DNA from: Serilophus lunatus
Lineage: Eukaryota > Chordata > Aves > Passeriformes > Eurylaimidae
Length of the DNA stretch: 64,000 bases
NCBI GenBank assembly: GCA_013399895.1
Contig: VXBA01000406.1
Coordinates: forward strand, 51,402 to 115,401
Direction of reading: 5' to 3'
Each line of letters opens with the position of its first letter. The stretch's first letter is position 1. The notes beneath the pieces are model-generated. The model did no database searches. It was not told where the DNA came from and saw nothing but the letters and a program-made list of their open reading frames with translations. Positions 37,828 through 47,536 of this stretch are shown here, in pieces. Made by a program: the position numbers and the translations under genes.

Positions 37828-37842
37828 NNNNNNNNNNNNNNN
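37828..37842. other. Assembly gap (15 N)
   Basis: Fifteen undetermined bases lie between an A-rich end and a G-rich start (GGGCTAGGGGGGG). The true distance and content are unknown. The gap sits just before a CpG island, where short reads commonly fail. Confidence 0.99.
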
Positions 37843-38049
37843 GGGCTAGGGGGGGTAGAGGGAGAGGTTTCTATTGAAAAGGAGAAATTTCTGACCATGT
37901 TAGTTTTATTGGCCTGGAGGAACCCTATAGATTAACAACCAACAACTCCCCCCCAACACACACACGCTCCTCCACTGCCACCCACCCCCACTCCAACCCG
38001 GAGACCTTAAACAATCCGGTAGAAGGTGTGACTTCAAACTTGGTGGTAG

Positions 38050-38323
38050 GGATAAAGAGAAAGGAAGCCGGAATGTAAGCACTTGTGTGATGTGATTATT
38101 CCCAGAAATGCCTCGACATCTCCCCGCTGTCCCGGCACGGCTGCCAGCGGTGCCGTGGAGCTCCAAGCTAAGGTGCTGACCGCCGACTGCAGAGACACTG
38201 TGATACCTTATCGAGGAGAGGCACTGGGTCCCCTCGTAGTTACAAGCGGAAATAGGGCCGGTAGCCAGCTGAGCCCTCTGCCAGGGCCATGAGACCTCTG
38301 CCGAGCCCCTGCCTCCCGCCAAG
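38050..38323 (+). other. Candidate first exon with splice donor
   Basis: A CpG-rich segment ends in CCGCCAAG|GTAAAG (GT at 38324-38325), a good donor. A clean acceptor, CTTCTGGGCTTGCAG, ends at 38620. An ATG at 38289 with G at -3 opens a frame that would cross this intron and run to a TAA at 38721-38723, giving 45 codons. No known domain is visible and GC-rich frames stay open by chance, so a non-coding transcript is at least as likely. The 5' end is not defined by the sequence. Confidence 0.2.
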
Positions 38324-38560
38324 GTAAAGGGGCTCCCCCGGGCCCCCCCGGCTGCCCCGGCCTGGGGACCCCCCTGGGCTCCCTCGGTGGGGACTGCAGG
38401 GCCACCCCTGGGCTCGGCACCCACGAGTGGGGTCGGCTGTGATGGGGGGGAAGCGTGGGGATGCCCGAGTGGGTGGGCACGGGGGGAGATGGGCTGACGT
38501 GCGTGGGGCGGACCCGATGGGGCGGACCCTGTGGTAGAGGGGTGTTGGGGGCCCACCCGT
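38090..38560. promoter_or_regulatory. CpG island
   Basis: GC-rich and CpG-containing sequence begins shortly after the gap, with TCCCCGCTGTCCCGGCACGG and GACCGCCGACTGC. It also includes an 11-base direct repeat GGGGCGGACCC at 38505-38515 and 38519-38529. It could be the promoter for the candidate exon ending at 38323. The 278-codon minus-strand frame across it is rejected as composition-driven. Confidence 0.55.
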
Positions 38561-38744
38561 GGGTGCAAGAGTCTGGGGTGCGTGGGCTGGGGGGTTTGAC
38601 TGTTGCTTCTGGGCTTGCAGTCCCCCAGGTGTCCATACCTGGCAGAGGAGTTTGGGGGAAAGTTTTGGGCTAGGTCTGGGGTCGCTTGTGCCTCTGTCGG
38701 GTTTTGGATGTGAACGTAACTAAAGATGCTTTGGTAGAACATGC

Positions 38745-38812
38745 CTAGTCACTTCTGCAAGGCTTGGACTCGATGATCCTTGTGGGTCCCTTCCAACTCA
38801 GCATATTCTTAT
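38745..38812 (+). mobile_element. CR1 LINE 3' end fragment
   Basis: CTTGGACTCGATGATCCTTG followed by GGGTCCCTTCCAACTCAGC is the well-known CR1 3' segment. The tail shows a degenerate TATTCTTATATAATG in place of the normal short tandem repeat. The match is better than in the copy at 1.33 kb, so this insertion is younger. It sits about 20 bases after the candidate stop codon at 38723. Confidence 0.85.
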
Positions 38813-39249
38813 ATAATGCTTTCAAATGCCTTATTATTAATTTATTCACCTGAAGTGATGCCCGGATCTCCAGCTCCGATCCCATATGTCAGGAGAGAAA
38901 AACAATACGCTTATTCTTTCTCATATTTTTTATTATTATTTAAATGATTTCATTTACAGGGGAGGTGGAAGTGGGAGCGGGCTAATGTAGAACAGGTGTT
39001 TTGATTTCACGTTACTCTTTGAAAAGCAAATCTCGCCATTTGGACCCTGTATTCACCCTTAGTTGCTAAAGAAATTAATAGTAGGAATTGTTTAGGAATT
39101 CATCAAAGAAAAACCCACCCTCTTCCCCGCCTCCCCTTTCCTGAGCCATCGGTGGGATCCAGCACTCCCTGATTATAGATGGCCCAAAGCTTTGGAGTTC
39201 GATTTTTAAAAAATCATTATTTATATCATTTTGGTTTTTTGTTTTCTGA
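38813..39249. other. AT-rich non-coding DNA
   Basis: TTATTATTAATTTATTCACC, GATTTCATTTACAGG and AAATCATTATTTATATC occur here, without repeat or frame. Part may be regulatory, but the motif content is not enough for a call. Confidence 0.4.
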
Positions 39250-39730
39250 GCGCTGTTTGGCGCTGTGCGTAGGGAGCTGGGCATGGAACATCAGGGACTG
39301 GCTCTTCCCCTCCTCGGGGGCTGTGAGGAATGGGGGGAGCAGGGAGACACAGCCTCGGGGAGGAGAGGCAGCTCTCCTGCCCATCCTTCACGGGTGCCGG
39401 GGCTCAGGGAGCCGAGAGGACACGCGTGGGTTTGGAGAGCTGCTCCCGAGCAGCGCCCGGCCTTTTCGGGGCTTTCTCCTGCATCCCCACTGATGTTCGT
39501 GTCCCAGAAGTAGCTCAATACAAACATATCCATATTTCTCCCCTATTTCCTCCTGTGTCTCACTCTGAAAATAATGAAAACCACAGACTCGTGTAGTCGG
39601 CGGCCCGGGCGCTCCGTGCTCCCCGTGCCCATCGAGTGACACGAAATGCGCCTGGACAATGTGAGGGCGTCGGGGGAGAGCGGGGTCCCACTATGGCCCC
39701 GACGGCTGCGTGTCACTACCCCTAGAAACT
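39250..39730. promoter_or_regulatory. CpG island
   Basis: CpG-rich patch with GAGCGCTGTTTGGCGC, CTCCCGAGCAGCGCCCGGCC and CGGCGGCCCGGGCGCTCCG. Overlapping long frames on both strands are mutually exclusive shadows. No splice-bounded exon is supported. Confidence 0.5.
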
Positions 39731-39777
39731 ACTCGGGGACACGGGAATGGATAAAGTATTTGGATTGGTTTCGTTTT

Positions 39778-39863
39778 GGGGGTTTTTTTGTTTGTTTGTT
39801 CGCTTGCTTGGGTTTTGGGTTGTTTGTTTTTGTGGTGCGGAATTTTTTGTTTGTTTGTTTAAT
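39778..39863. repeat. (GTTT)n-like T/G-rich tract
   Basis: TTTGTTTGTTTGTT and, further on, TTTGTTTGTTTGTTTAATTT separated by degenerate T/G sequence. It is a diverged tetranucleotide repeat. Confidence 0.85.
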
Positions 39864-39984
39864 TTATTTCCATTTTATTATATATTATCAGCCAGGAAAA
39901 ATGCTTTTCGATGATTTTTCTCGTTGCCCGAGAACTCGAAGGTACCTCGTCGCCCGTCCCCAAATTCGAAAAAATTAAAAGCCG

Positions 39985-40265
39985 TGGTAGGGATGAAGTT
40001 AATCGTTACACTGGGGTGATTTGGAGTAAAACGGTGGTTGGAGAATTAACACCGAGTTAATTAACACTGAAAAGCGATGGTAACGACTCTGTCACACCCG
40101 GGGTTTGTGGCAGGGTTTAGGACGTGTTTTTTATAAATATGCCTTCACTGTGAGTAACTTCTGGCTTATACTCTTCAGTGTCAGGATAAAATTAATTCAA
40201 GTTCCTAAATGATGTTCCCTCCTAGGCTCAAGCAAATTAACCAAATATTTGACAGCTCAAGAGCC
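39985..40265. promoter_or_regulatory. Candidate conserved non-coding block
   Basis: AT-rich sequence with AAGTTAATCGTTACACTGG, GAGAATTAACACC, GAGTTAATTAACACTG, TTATAAATATGCC and GATAAAATTAATTC. Repeated TTAA/TAAT cores with CpGs retained suggest functional constraint. It lies between two CpG islands, with no reading frame or repeat. Confidence 0.35.
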
Positions 40266-41035
40266 CCATCCTGCAGGCTCTTTCAGGGCTTGGGCTGCTG
40301 CTGTGGGAAGCCCGTGGGTAAACGCGTCTCTGCAAAATTGCATTTCTCCTGCCTGATCCCACAGTAGGTGCTTCTGCCCAAGCAAATTCCTGGCTGCCGT
40401 TGCTCTAAGAAAATATATTTTCCTGGAGACTAGGACAATTTTCCCCAACCTTTTCTTTGCGAGGCTTCTCCGTCCTGGCTAAATTCCCCGGATAATCTTA
40501 CTATGCCACACGAAGCCGAATGAATGAACCAGCCCATTCCTCTTTCGGCTTTAAAGGTTGTTTCAAAGCTTTGATTTGAGCTCAGAGGGGGCTCCCCGCA
40601 CCCCTTTTGAAAAGTCAGGGAGGAAATCAGAAATGAAACATCTTCCCTTCGAGATGGAGAAAGTCCTGCGAAAACTCTCCAGACACTCACCCCCTCCCGG
40701 GAGCTCTCCTCGGCCAAAGGCATCTCCGGATTTGCTCCAGCAAGTGCATTGCTCCAGGAGCGGGAGATTCGTGATTTAAATTATGGAGAAAGAAAAATAG
40801 TAGTGCTTTCTGTGGAAAACAGGGAATTCGCTCCTTTTCCAAATGGGAGAGAAAAAAAGAATAAAAGAGATTTCTTTTTTTCTCTTGCAATTTATCTGTC
40901 GAGCGGCTCTGATTTGGTAACGATCGCGGTGCTGGTTTTTAATCCTGAGCCTAACAGTAGCCGAGTTTCGCCCGAGGCCAGGCAGCTCCTTCCCCTCACA
41001 ACCCTGCCCCGCGCCTGCCAAGAACAGGGGTGCCT
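40266..41035. promoter_or_regulatory. Moderately CpG-rich segment
   Basis: CpG content is raised around 40440-40760 and 40900-41035 (TCGAGCGGCTCTG, ACGATCGCGGTG). On the minus strand an ATG at about 40723 opens a frame reading MPLAEESSREG that meets a GTGAGT donor-like string near 40691. That could be a very short first coding exon, but it has no support beyond the two signals. Confidence 0.3.
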
Positions 41036-41039
41036 CCCC

Positions 41040-41468
41040 CATATTCCCTACAAACCGCTTTATTTCCCTCCCCAAACCCCAAAGCTTCAGTGATTCTCTC
41101 TAATGCCCACCGAAATGCCTCAGCAAAACCAACCCAGAGCCGTCGTTAAAACTGGATTTACTGGGAGTCACTTCGGGTGCGATTTGGGGAGATTTTTTTC
41201 CTTTTACATACTTCTAAAGTAAATCTTTTTCTCTCCCATTAGACACTCATGATCTTCTCCCTCCTCCCGCTTTGACTGGGGGGGAACAGTGTAATTTAAA
41301 TCCGCCGTGCGCAGCCCGAACAATAGGAGCCGTAAACCCAGACTATAAGAAAGTTGTCGGCAAGGACGTAGGAACCGCAAACACATTTTTCCCCCCAACC
41401 GTACAATGTGGAAACTCTTAAAGGGCGCTATCTGTAGACATCTTGCAATCACTGGTCTTCCTTGTCAT
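41040..41468 (-). other. Candidate 3'-terminal exon, minus strand
   Basis: Read on the minus strand, CCCCTTTCTCCTTCAG is a strong acceptor ending at 41469. The exon would begin at 41468 with two bases completing a codon, then DKEDQ and a TGA at 41449-41451. About 390 bases further on lies AATAAA (41059-41064), followed by G/T-rich sequence, as expected for a 3' end. The untranslated part looks constrained, with CpGs and many non-repetitive words. The same strand carries the coding exon at 62803-62896, but that exon ends on a codon boundary while this one needs one carried base, so at least one further exon would lie between them. The gene is not recognised. Confidence 0.25.
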
Positions 41469-42147
41469 CTGAAGGAGAAAGGGGAAAATATATTAAGTGA
41501 AGACACACTTTAAAATTACTTATACATTTTAAACATGCTGGCAAAGGGAACTGCCTGATAAACTCTTGCCCAGATTTCCTTTTTCTGGGGTAAATTATTT
41601 CAAGTTGTTAAATAAATATCTCCCGCCTCTCTCCTTTTCCCGGTTCCTTCTACGGCTTTAATTCAAACGAAAACAAGCTCCTGAAACCCCGCAAACAGCC
41701 AGAAAGTGGGGCAACGGCAGGGCCGGTCCTGCAGCCTTGAGTGGGTCGAACACCCACCTCAACTGGTTCTAGAAAGGGTGGAAAATGAGATTAATGATTT
41801 AGATTTGTTAAAATGCTTAGTAACAAGCCGGCACAGAGCCTGGTGTTGCAGCCAGGTGGTAGCGGAGCTGTGCTTGGGTTCCCCCGAGCCAAAATCACCC
41901 AAAAGCAGACGGGACAGCGAATTATTTCTCTCCTAACGAATTTCCTAGGCCGGATTCCTGTGCCTGATGGCCGGGGATCCAGCCAAGAGCACGTTGCCGC
42001 CTGTAAAGCCGCCAGCTGCAAAGGCGGAGGTTTGGCTCTGGAATAAGCGGTGCGACTTTCCCACCGTGCGGCCGCGCTCCCTGGCTTTGGAAACGGGATT
42101 TATACCGGGAGGAGAGCGGTGTTAAAAGGAAGGGATGCTCTGGCGAC
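41469..42147. other. Non-coding DNA with mild CpG enrichment
   Basis: AT-rich until about 41.68 kb, then GC-moderate with CpGs (CCGTGCGGCCGCGCTCCC near 42063-42080). Open frames here are shadows without splice support. Confidence 0.4.

Positions 42148-42148
<1 letters not shown>

Positions 42149-42225
<77 letters not shown>
42149..42225. repeat. (ATT)n microsatellite, about 25 units
   Basis: A long uninterrupted TTA/ATT trinucleotide array followed by a pyrimidine tract (about 42226-42253). Frames through it encode poly-Ile, poly-Asn or poly-Leu artefacts. It is the longest pure simple repeat in the window and is probably length-polymorphic. Confidence 0.97.
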
Positions 42226-42735
42226 TTCTTTCTTTTTTTTTTTTTCTTCTCCCCCATCCGTTAAGCTGGTATAGCATTGATTTTTTTTCCCCCGCTTTTT
42301 AATAAAAATGGAGAAAGACCTGGAATTTGGTAGATGTAAGGGATGCGCTGCCTGGGCAGTGATATTCCTTGGTCGAGGGGGGAAAATGGGGCAGTTGGGG
42401 TTATGGAGGCAGCACTGCGGGAGGAAGGATCCGGCTCTGATCCGCAGCTCGGAGCCTCCCGGGGGATGAGGAGGTGGAGGGTCACCCAAAAGCAGGACGT
42501 GCTGGGGCCGGTTACACTTTCGGGGAACGGAGGGATTGGGTGAATGAAGACTTAGGTCTGCTCCGGTTCTAAACCCAGGAGGCAGGATCGTGTCCTTCTT
42601 CGCCAGCGGGGTCTCCTGCCACCCCCTCCTTCATCCCCCTCCCCGCACTTCCAGCATCTTCAAACAACGTCCGTCGCACAACCTGAGGGTAACGGGGGGC
42701 GGGGGAGAGGGGGGCTTTCTTCTTTTTTTCCCCCT
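42226..42735. other. GC-rich non-coding DNA with G-quadruplex-like tract
   Basis: Moderately CpG-rich. A G-rich tract at 42694-42714 (six G, C, five G, AGA, then six G) fits a G-quadruplex pattern. No exon is supported. Confidence 0.4.
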
Positions 42736-42739
42736 AAGT

Positions 42740-42970
42740 CTCTTTCAAGCTGAATTTATGTTTGTGTGATGAAATGCCCCTCTGTGTTTAACAGTCCCAA
42801 TGATCATTTGTTTCCTTAGCTCCATTACTCCTTTATGAGAGCGCCTTTCGCCCGGGCATGTTTAATCATAACCGCTTACGCAATATTTTCTTTGGGATAG
42901 ATTCACTCAGCCTTATTACATATCAATTATTTCCTTACAACTTCGTTCCACACCAGCTGCTTTGTTATCT
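42740..42970. promoter_or_regulatory. Strong candidate conserved non-coding block
   Basis: A compact AT-rich block with CCCAATGATCATTTG, CTCCATTACTCC, TTTAATCATAACCGC, TTACGCAATATTTTC and CATATCAATTATTTCC. These include TAAT cores, TGATCA, a C/EBP-like TTACGCAAT and a CAAT-like word. It is embedded between GC-rich, G-run-containing flanks, has no repeat and no usable frame. Its look is that of a deeply conserved developmental enhancer; conservation is not proven here. Confidence 0.45.
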
Positions 42971-43073
42971 GGGCCTGCCACCCTTTACCCCCCCACCAGT
43001 GTGTGGTGGGAAGGGAGGGAGACGTTTGTTTTTCCTAGGATAAAATACTGCTAATAATAATGCAGATTGAGTG

Positions 43074-43074
43074 N
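43074..43074. other. Single-base assembly gap
   Basis: A single N lies exactly at the junction between AT-rich sequence and a CpG island (GAGTGNCCGCGATGCC). Sequence may be missing at this junction. Confidence 0.9.
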
Positions 43075-43610
43075 CCGCGATGCCGGGGGCTGCATGTCCC
43101 TGCCACAAACGGAACCGCTGTGGGTCGGGGGGTCCCTTCCTCTCTCCAGGGACGCCCTCCCCGCAGCGGGGCTAGAGAGGGACTCCCTGTTTCTCAAGGT
43201 TCCGCGCTTTTACGCCTTATTTTGGAGTTGCTCCGCTCTGTCTGAGCCTCCCAGGCTTCGTGCTGGCTCAGAGTAGAGATTTTTCTGCTTCACGATCCCC
43301 GAGGAACCTTTACCCACCCTCCTGCCGTCTCCTCCACCCGCCTGGAAAGGACATTTCGAATTAATTCGAGCTCCTCCAGTCCCGAGTTGTGTTCGAAATA
43401 ATTTCAGCGCAAGTTTTATCGGGGTTTTGCATCGCAAACACGCTGCCAGATTTGGCTTCTCCCAGGCTCCTCTTTCCGATGCCAGACTCCCAGGGGTGCC
43501 CCGGATGGGCTCCCTTTGCTCCACCCAAGAGCGCTGCACCGGGGACTGCCTGGGCTCTCACGGCCCCCGGTGGATGGGGGTTGCTTTTCTCCTCATCCAT
43601 GTCCCGACTG
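43075..43610. promoter_or_regulatory. CpG island
   Basis: CpG-rich patch (CCGCGATGCCGGGGG-type sequence, GTTCCGCGCTTTTACGCC, AATTAATTCGAGCTCC) followed by less CpG-dense GC-rich DNA. Frames on both strands overlap and are rejected as coding. Confidence 0.5.
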
Positions 43611-43825
43611 GCAGAAAGAGGAGGGAATAATCCCTTGAAGGCAGGGAGAGCTGGGGGGCTCAGTGTCCTGACGCATCGCCATCCTTCTGTCCTCCTCCCT
43701 TCTCACTTTCTGCCTTTTTTTACCCTCAAAACTCGGGTGACATTTCCCTTTTGGGGAGCGCAGCACAGCCTAGATTTCTTTTTTTTTTCGCTCCCTTTTT
43801 TCTTTTATTTTTTTTTTTCTCCATG
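43611..43825. other. Pyrimidine-rich non-coding DNA
   Basis: T/C-rich tracts at about 43777-43820. The 145-codon plus-strand frame ending in poly-Phe here is an artefact of this tract. Confidence 0.6.
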
Positions 43826-43829
43826 ATAC

Positions 43830-44270
43830 CGAAGAACTCCAGATCATTTGGTTAACTTGTGTCTTTATAGGGGAAATATATATATTCCTTTATGTGGGCT
43901 ATAAAGCTGCTCTGGGGAAGCCAGAGTGGCCAATGTGACTCGTCGTCCTGGCTCTTGTGCAATCGTGACTCATTGTGACAGGGACTCTGAGCCACGACAC
44001 GAACGTGGGCGACACACACAGATTTGGCGGGTGTCAGGAGTCCGGGCAAGATGCACTGGTGAATTAGAGGGGTTAATGCTGAATTTCCTGGCTCTGGCGA
44101 GCTGGTCTCTCCATCATCTTTACGCGCATACACTTACATGTGAACAGATGACTTGGCACCAGCGAAAAACACTTAAAATAATGCCTCTGCCTCTGGCCGG
44201 GCCTGTGTAAATATCTCACTCTCCCATATGCCCGCCTAGCTTTTCCTGATGCTGCGTTACTTGATCACAA
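43830..44270. promoter_or_regulatory. Candidate conserved non-coding block
   Basis: Contains ACTCCAGATCATTTGG, GGTTAACTTGTG, GGAAATATATATATTCC (a 17-base palindromic AT stretch), CCTTTATGTGGGC, GCTATAAAGC, GTGACTCATTGTGACAGG (an AP-1 word, TGACTCA) and TTTACGCGCATAC. No repeat and no usable frame. Regulatory function is inferred. Confidence 0.35.
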
Positions 44271-44464
44271 ATACATAATTTGCACGAGTGTGTGTATACA
44301 CAGGACCGCTTTGATCTCGGCGCAGAAATGCCCCCCCTCGCCTTCGGAGGGGCTGCAGTCCCAAGAACAAAAGCGGAGAATAAAAATGGTCAAATAACAC
44401 ATTTTCAAATGGGAAGCGTGTGTCGGCTTCCTTGAGTGGTTCTGGCACTTGGAAGTGGGAGGGG

Positions 44465-44900
44465 GGAGAAAGAGACTTTATTGAACATATAAATTTAAAC
44501 TTAGTTACCGCTAACAGTTGCCTTATAAAAGGGGTCCATATAACCCACATCAATTTTTTTTCCTGGAGTCCCCAGGCGCTTTTCCCAACGCACCCGATCT
44601 TTTGGCAGCGCCAGCCTGCGAGGAGCAGGGCTGGCTGCGGGCTTTCGCAGGGGGAGATATTTATTTTTCAGTCATTGTTGGCTCTCTCCCCTGGATTATT
44701 TTACTGCTGCAGATTTAAGCCCTTCTACTTATTTCTTGATTCTCTGGCAGCGCTTTCTGCGAGCGCTCCCAGCTCTGCGCTTTCTCCCTTCGCTGTGTCT
44801 CGGGGTGGTGAAATTACAGGGTATGAAGGAAATGTGTAAATTATAGGGTTTATTAAAATGTAGGCGAGCGCAGCTCTCTAGGCGAAACAGATGCAGGATG
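44465..44900. promoter_or_regulatory. Candidate regulatory block with TATA-like box
   Basis: ATATAAATTTAAACTTAG and AGTTACCGCTAACAG precede CCTTATAAAAGGGG, which has a consensus TATAAAAG at 44524-44531. CpG-containing sequence follows (CCCAACGCACCCG), then an AT-rich end with GTAAATTATAGGG. The arrangement would fit a plus-strand promoter, but no first exon with a convincing donor was found downstream. Confidence 0.3.
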
Positions 44901-46325
44901 GCTTGAAGTCAGCCGGCCTGACAAACTGCAGAGCAGAGAGGCAGGGGAATCATTAGAGGGACATTTCCCGCAGGGAGAGAGGAAGCGGCCCCGGGGTGTG
45001 TGGGGGAAGGCTCTCTCTCCGGGAGCCCCCCAAAAGAAGGACAAATTTCCTCGGGTAGCATGGAGAAGGCGGTTGGTCCCAGCAAGCTGGATGAAACTTC
45101 TGAGTGTTCAGCCCCTAAATGCCGCATCCCTTTTCTCCCAGTCCCCGGGCGGTCCGTGGGGTTTCCCCCTCCTCTCCCCACCCGGCCACAGACCCGGCCC
45201 CAAAGGCGTTGATTTATTTAGGCTAAAGCGTAATTCTCAGTTTATAGTTTGGCTTCTCCGATATTAACCTCAACTGCTTTTATGTGAATCTTAAGGATGA
45301 TGAAGGGACTTTCTGCGGCAGGAGAAAGCTCTCAGAAGAACCTTGAGGTTTGGGCACTGAAACTCCCTTTTCCCTCTTTCCCTCCCTACAGGGAAGAGTA
45401 AACTGGCAAGAAACAGGGCTGTGATGTCAATATAGAGTGGGGAGGGGAGAAAAGAGCTTTGGATGAGGTGGCCTTGGTGCTGCTTCTGCAGCAAGGGACC
45501 ATCCTGGGAGATGAAGGTGAATAAAGGAGGCTGAGATGCCACCCAGGAGGGTGAGGACTCGTGGCAGGAGCCTCTCCACTTTTTCCTGAGGTCAGGTAGA
45601 GGATGTGACGGTGTCTTCTCCCTGGCAGGACTGAGGGTCACCATGCATCCGGCACACTGCTGTGCTCTCAGGAGCTGCTGTCACTTTGCAGGAGGACACA
45701 CAGTGGTCCCTTCTCCTCTCAGCGCAGGACCTGGGGGCCGAGCCATGCTTGTACCATCACCCTTTTGGCCGTTCTTATTGTCACTGTTTGTCCACCAACC
45801 CAAAATTTAACAGGGAAGGTTGTCTTGAAGACAACTTCTCATCCTTGAGTAGCCTCACACCCCACATCCTTCCACACCTGGGGACTGTAATGTCCCTGTA
45901 GCAATGTTTGCTTTCACAGAAAGACATCAGAAATGTGGGCAATGCTATTTCAGCTTCGTAAATTCAGTTCAGCATATGGCAGCCAGGTTTGAATCAAGGT
46001 AATGAGCCAGGCAACTCCATTTATCCTTCTAGGATGTCCTCTGCGGTTCCCAGTGGTCTAAGATAGTTGAAACCTTGATAGCAGAGTGGCATCTTCAGTT
46101 CCTCTGAGAGCTTCATCAACCCTGGCATGCTGCAAGAAGCAGGACACAGCCTCCAAGGTGCAGGAAATCATACAAAGTCACACATGGAAAGATTTTGCAA
46201 CTCTCTTAGTTCCACATATCACCTTAAAAAGTCCTGTAAAGGGAACTTAGGGGATATTCTCTCCATTCCATCAAACTAATGTGACTGAGCCTTTTCTCAC
46301 CGCTCTTGTTTCAACACCTCGTGGA
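44901..46325. other. Non-coding DNA, nothing firm
   Basis: GC-moderate at first, then ordinary. An acceptor-like CTCTTTCCCTCCCTACAG ends near 45390 without a frame behind it. No repeat or exon is supported. Confidence 0.45.
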
Positions 46326-46535
46326 GCTGATGAAGTCTTTATTTATTCGCGTATTTTCTGTTTGTTTTGGAGGGTGTCAGATCTTGGCAGAGCAGCAAAA
46401 AGTAGACAGAAAAGTTAACAAAGGAAAGCGTTATTTACTAATCCCTTCGCAGACTCCATTTGAGGTAACTAAAACACGGTCATAAAAAGAGTAATTAAGA
46501 AGGGTACTGAAGTATTTATTCAATTCTTGTCTTCA
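46326..46535. promoter_or_regulatory. Candidate conserved non-coding element
   Basis: AT-rich with TCTTTATTTATTCGCGTA, AAAGTTAACAAAGG, GCGTTATTTACTAATCC, ACGGTCATAAAAAG and AGTAATTAAGAAGG. CpGs are retained in AT-rich context and there is no repeat or frame. Confidence 0.35.
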
Positions 46536-47472
46536 GGAACCCAATTTAGGGATCTCAACCAGCCTGTTAGTTTTACCACAATATGGTCGTCATCCCCTAC
46601 TGCTCCTTGGGATGTGAAATGGGGAGGAAGGCTGCCCCCATCTTTCTCCACTGTAAAATCAAACCTGTTGGTTACCAAAGTGTTGGTTATCAGTCTTGGC
46701 TCTCAATTTATGGCCTGAAAACTCATCTACAAGATCATCTGTAATTCTTCCCTCCGTATTTGTTTGGTTTGGTTTGGTTTCTAACTACTGCATTAATTCA
46801 AGAGGAACACATGGAATAGGAAATGGTCCTTGTACATCTTTGGGAGGAGGCCTCTGTGAGTGGAAGAGGAGACAAGTCTGGATAGTAGAAACTGAAAGAG
46901 CAGCTGGATTTTCAACAATAATGAAGTAGAAGAGCTCAGGCTGAATAGTGAGAATGGGAAAAGAGAGCATGTCAGCAGGGAACAGGAGGAGAAATCCTCC
47001 TCGATGAGCTCCATTCCTCCTCTGGGGAAGTCCCTGCTCTAGACAGATGCAGGGATTCGTGAGAGGTTTGTTCTCTCATTCAGTGAAGTTTCCGAGCTAA
47101 AACGCCTTTGAAAGACAAGCAGATTTGCAAATAAAGGACTGTCAAAATCAGCTCTTCAGTTCAGATTTCTCTCCTCTTTGAAACAGGAATGGGAGTCGAA
47201 AGAGGCTGGTTGCTGAATGGAAAAGTGCCTAATGTGATGTGGGGAGAGCTTATGCACTCAACAGTTGTATTCTCAGTGCAAAGAGGGGGCTTTTGTGCTG
47301 CTTGATATTTCAGCAAAAGCTGAAGAGGAAATGAAGCAAACCTGTCTGCGTTTCCAGAGGGAATTCTGCAGTATGCAGGCTGGAAATATCGCTCTCTTTT
47401 CCCTTGGACTTTGCAGCTATTTTTATGTTACCTTAGATCATGGTCCTGGGTTCCTAGATTGCTACTTCTGGG
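46536..47472. other. Non-coding DNA, nothing recognised
   Basis: Ordinary CpG-poor sequence with a (TTTGG)n-like stretch near 46760-46780. Nothing else was recognised. Confidence 0.5.
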
Positions 47473-47536
47473 GTGCTACTCCTTTCTAAAAATAGAAAGA
47501 AAATTCTATTCCTAGTAGCACTTCCTTTCTATTTTT
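47473..47536. repeat. Nested inverted repeats
   Basis: GTGCTACT (47473-47480) is mirrored by AGTAGCAC (47514-47521). The 12-base AAAAATAGAAAG (47488-47499) is mirrored by CTTTCTATTTTT (47525-47536). The two pairs interlock rather than nest fully, so alternative hairpins are possible. It could be a decayed small inverted-repeat transposon end or chance in T/A-rich DNA. No coding content. Confidence 0.6.

Noticed and set aside
37906..38742. 278-codon minus-strand open frame
   Set aside because: Pro/Ser/Gly-rich, crosses a GC-rich repeat-like segment and no domain or splice pattern supports it.
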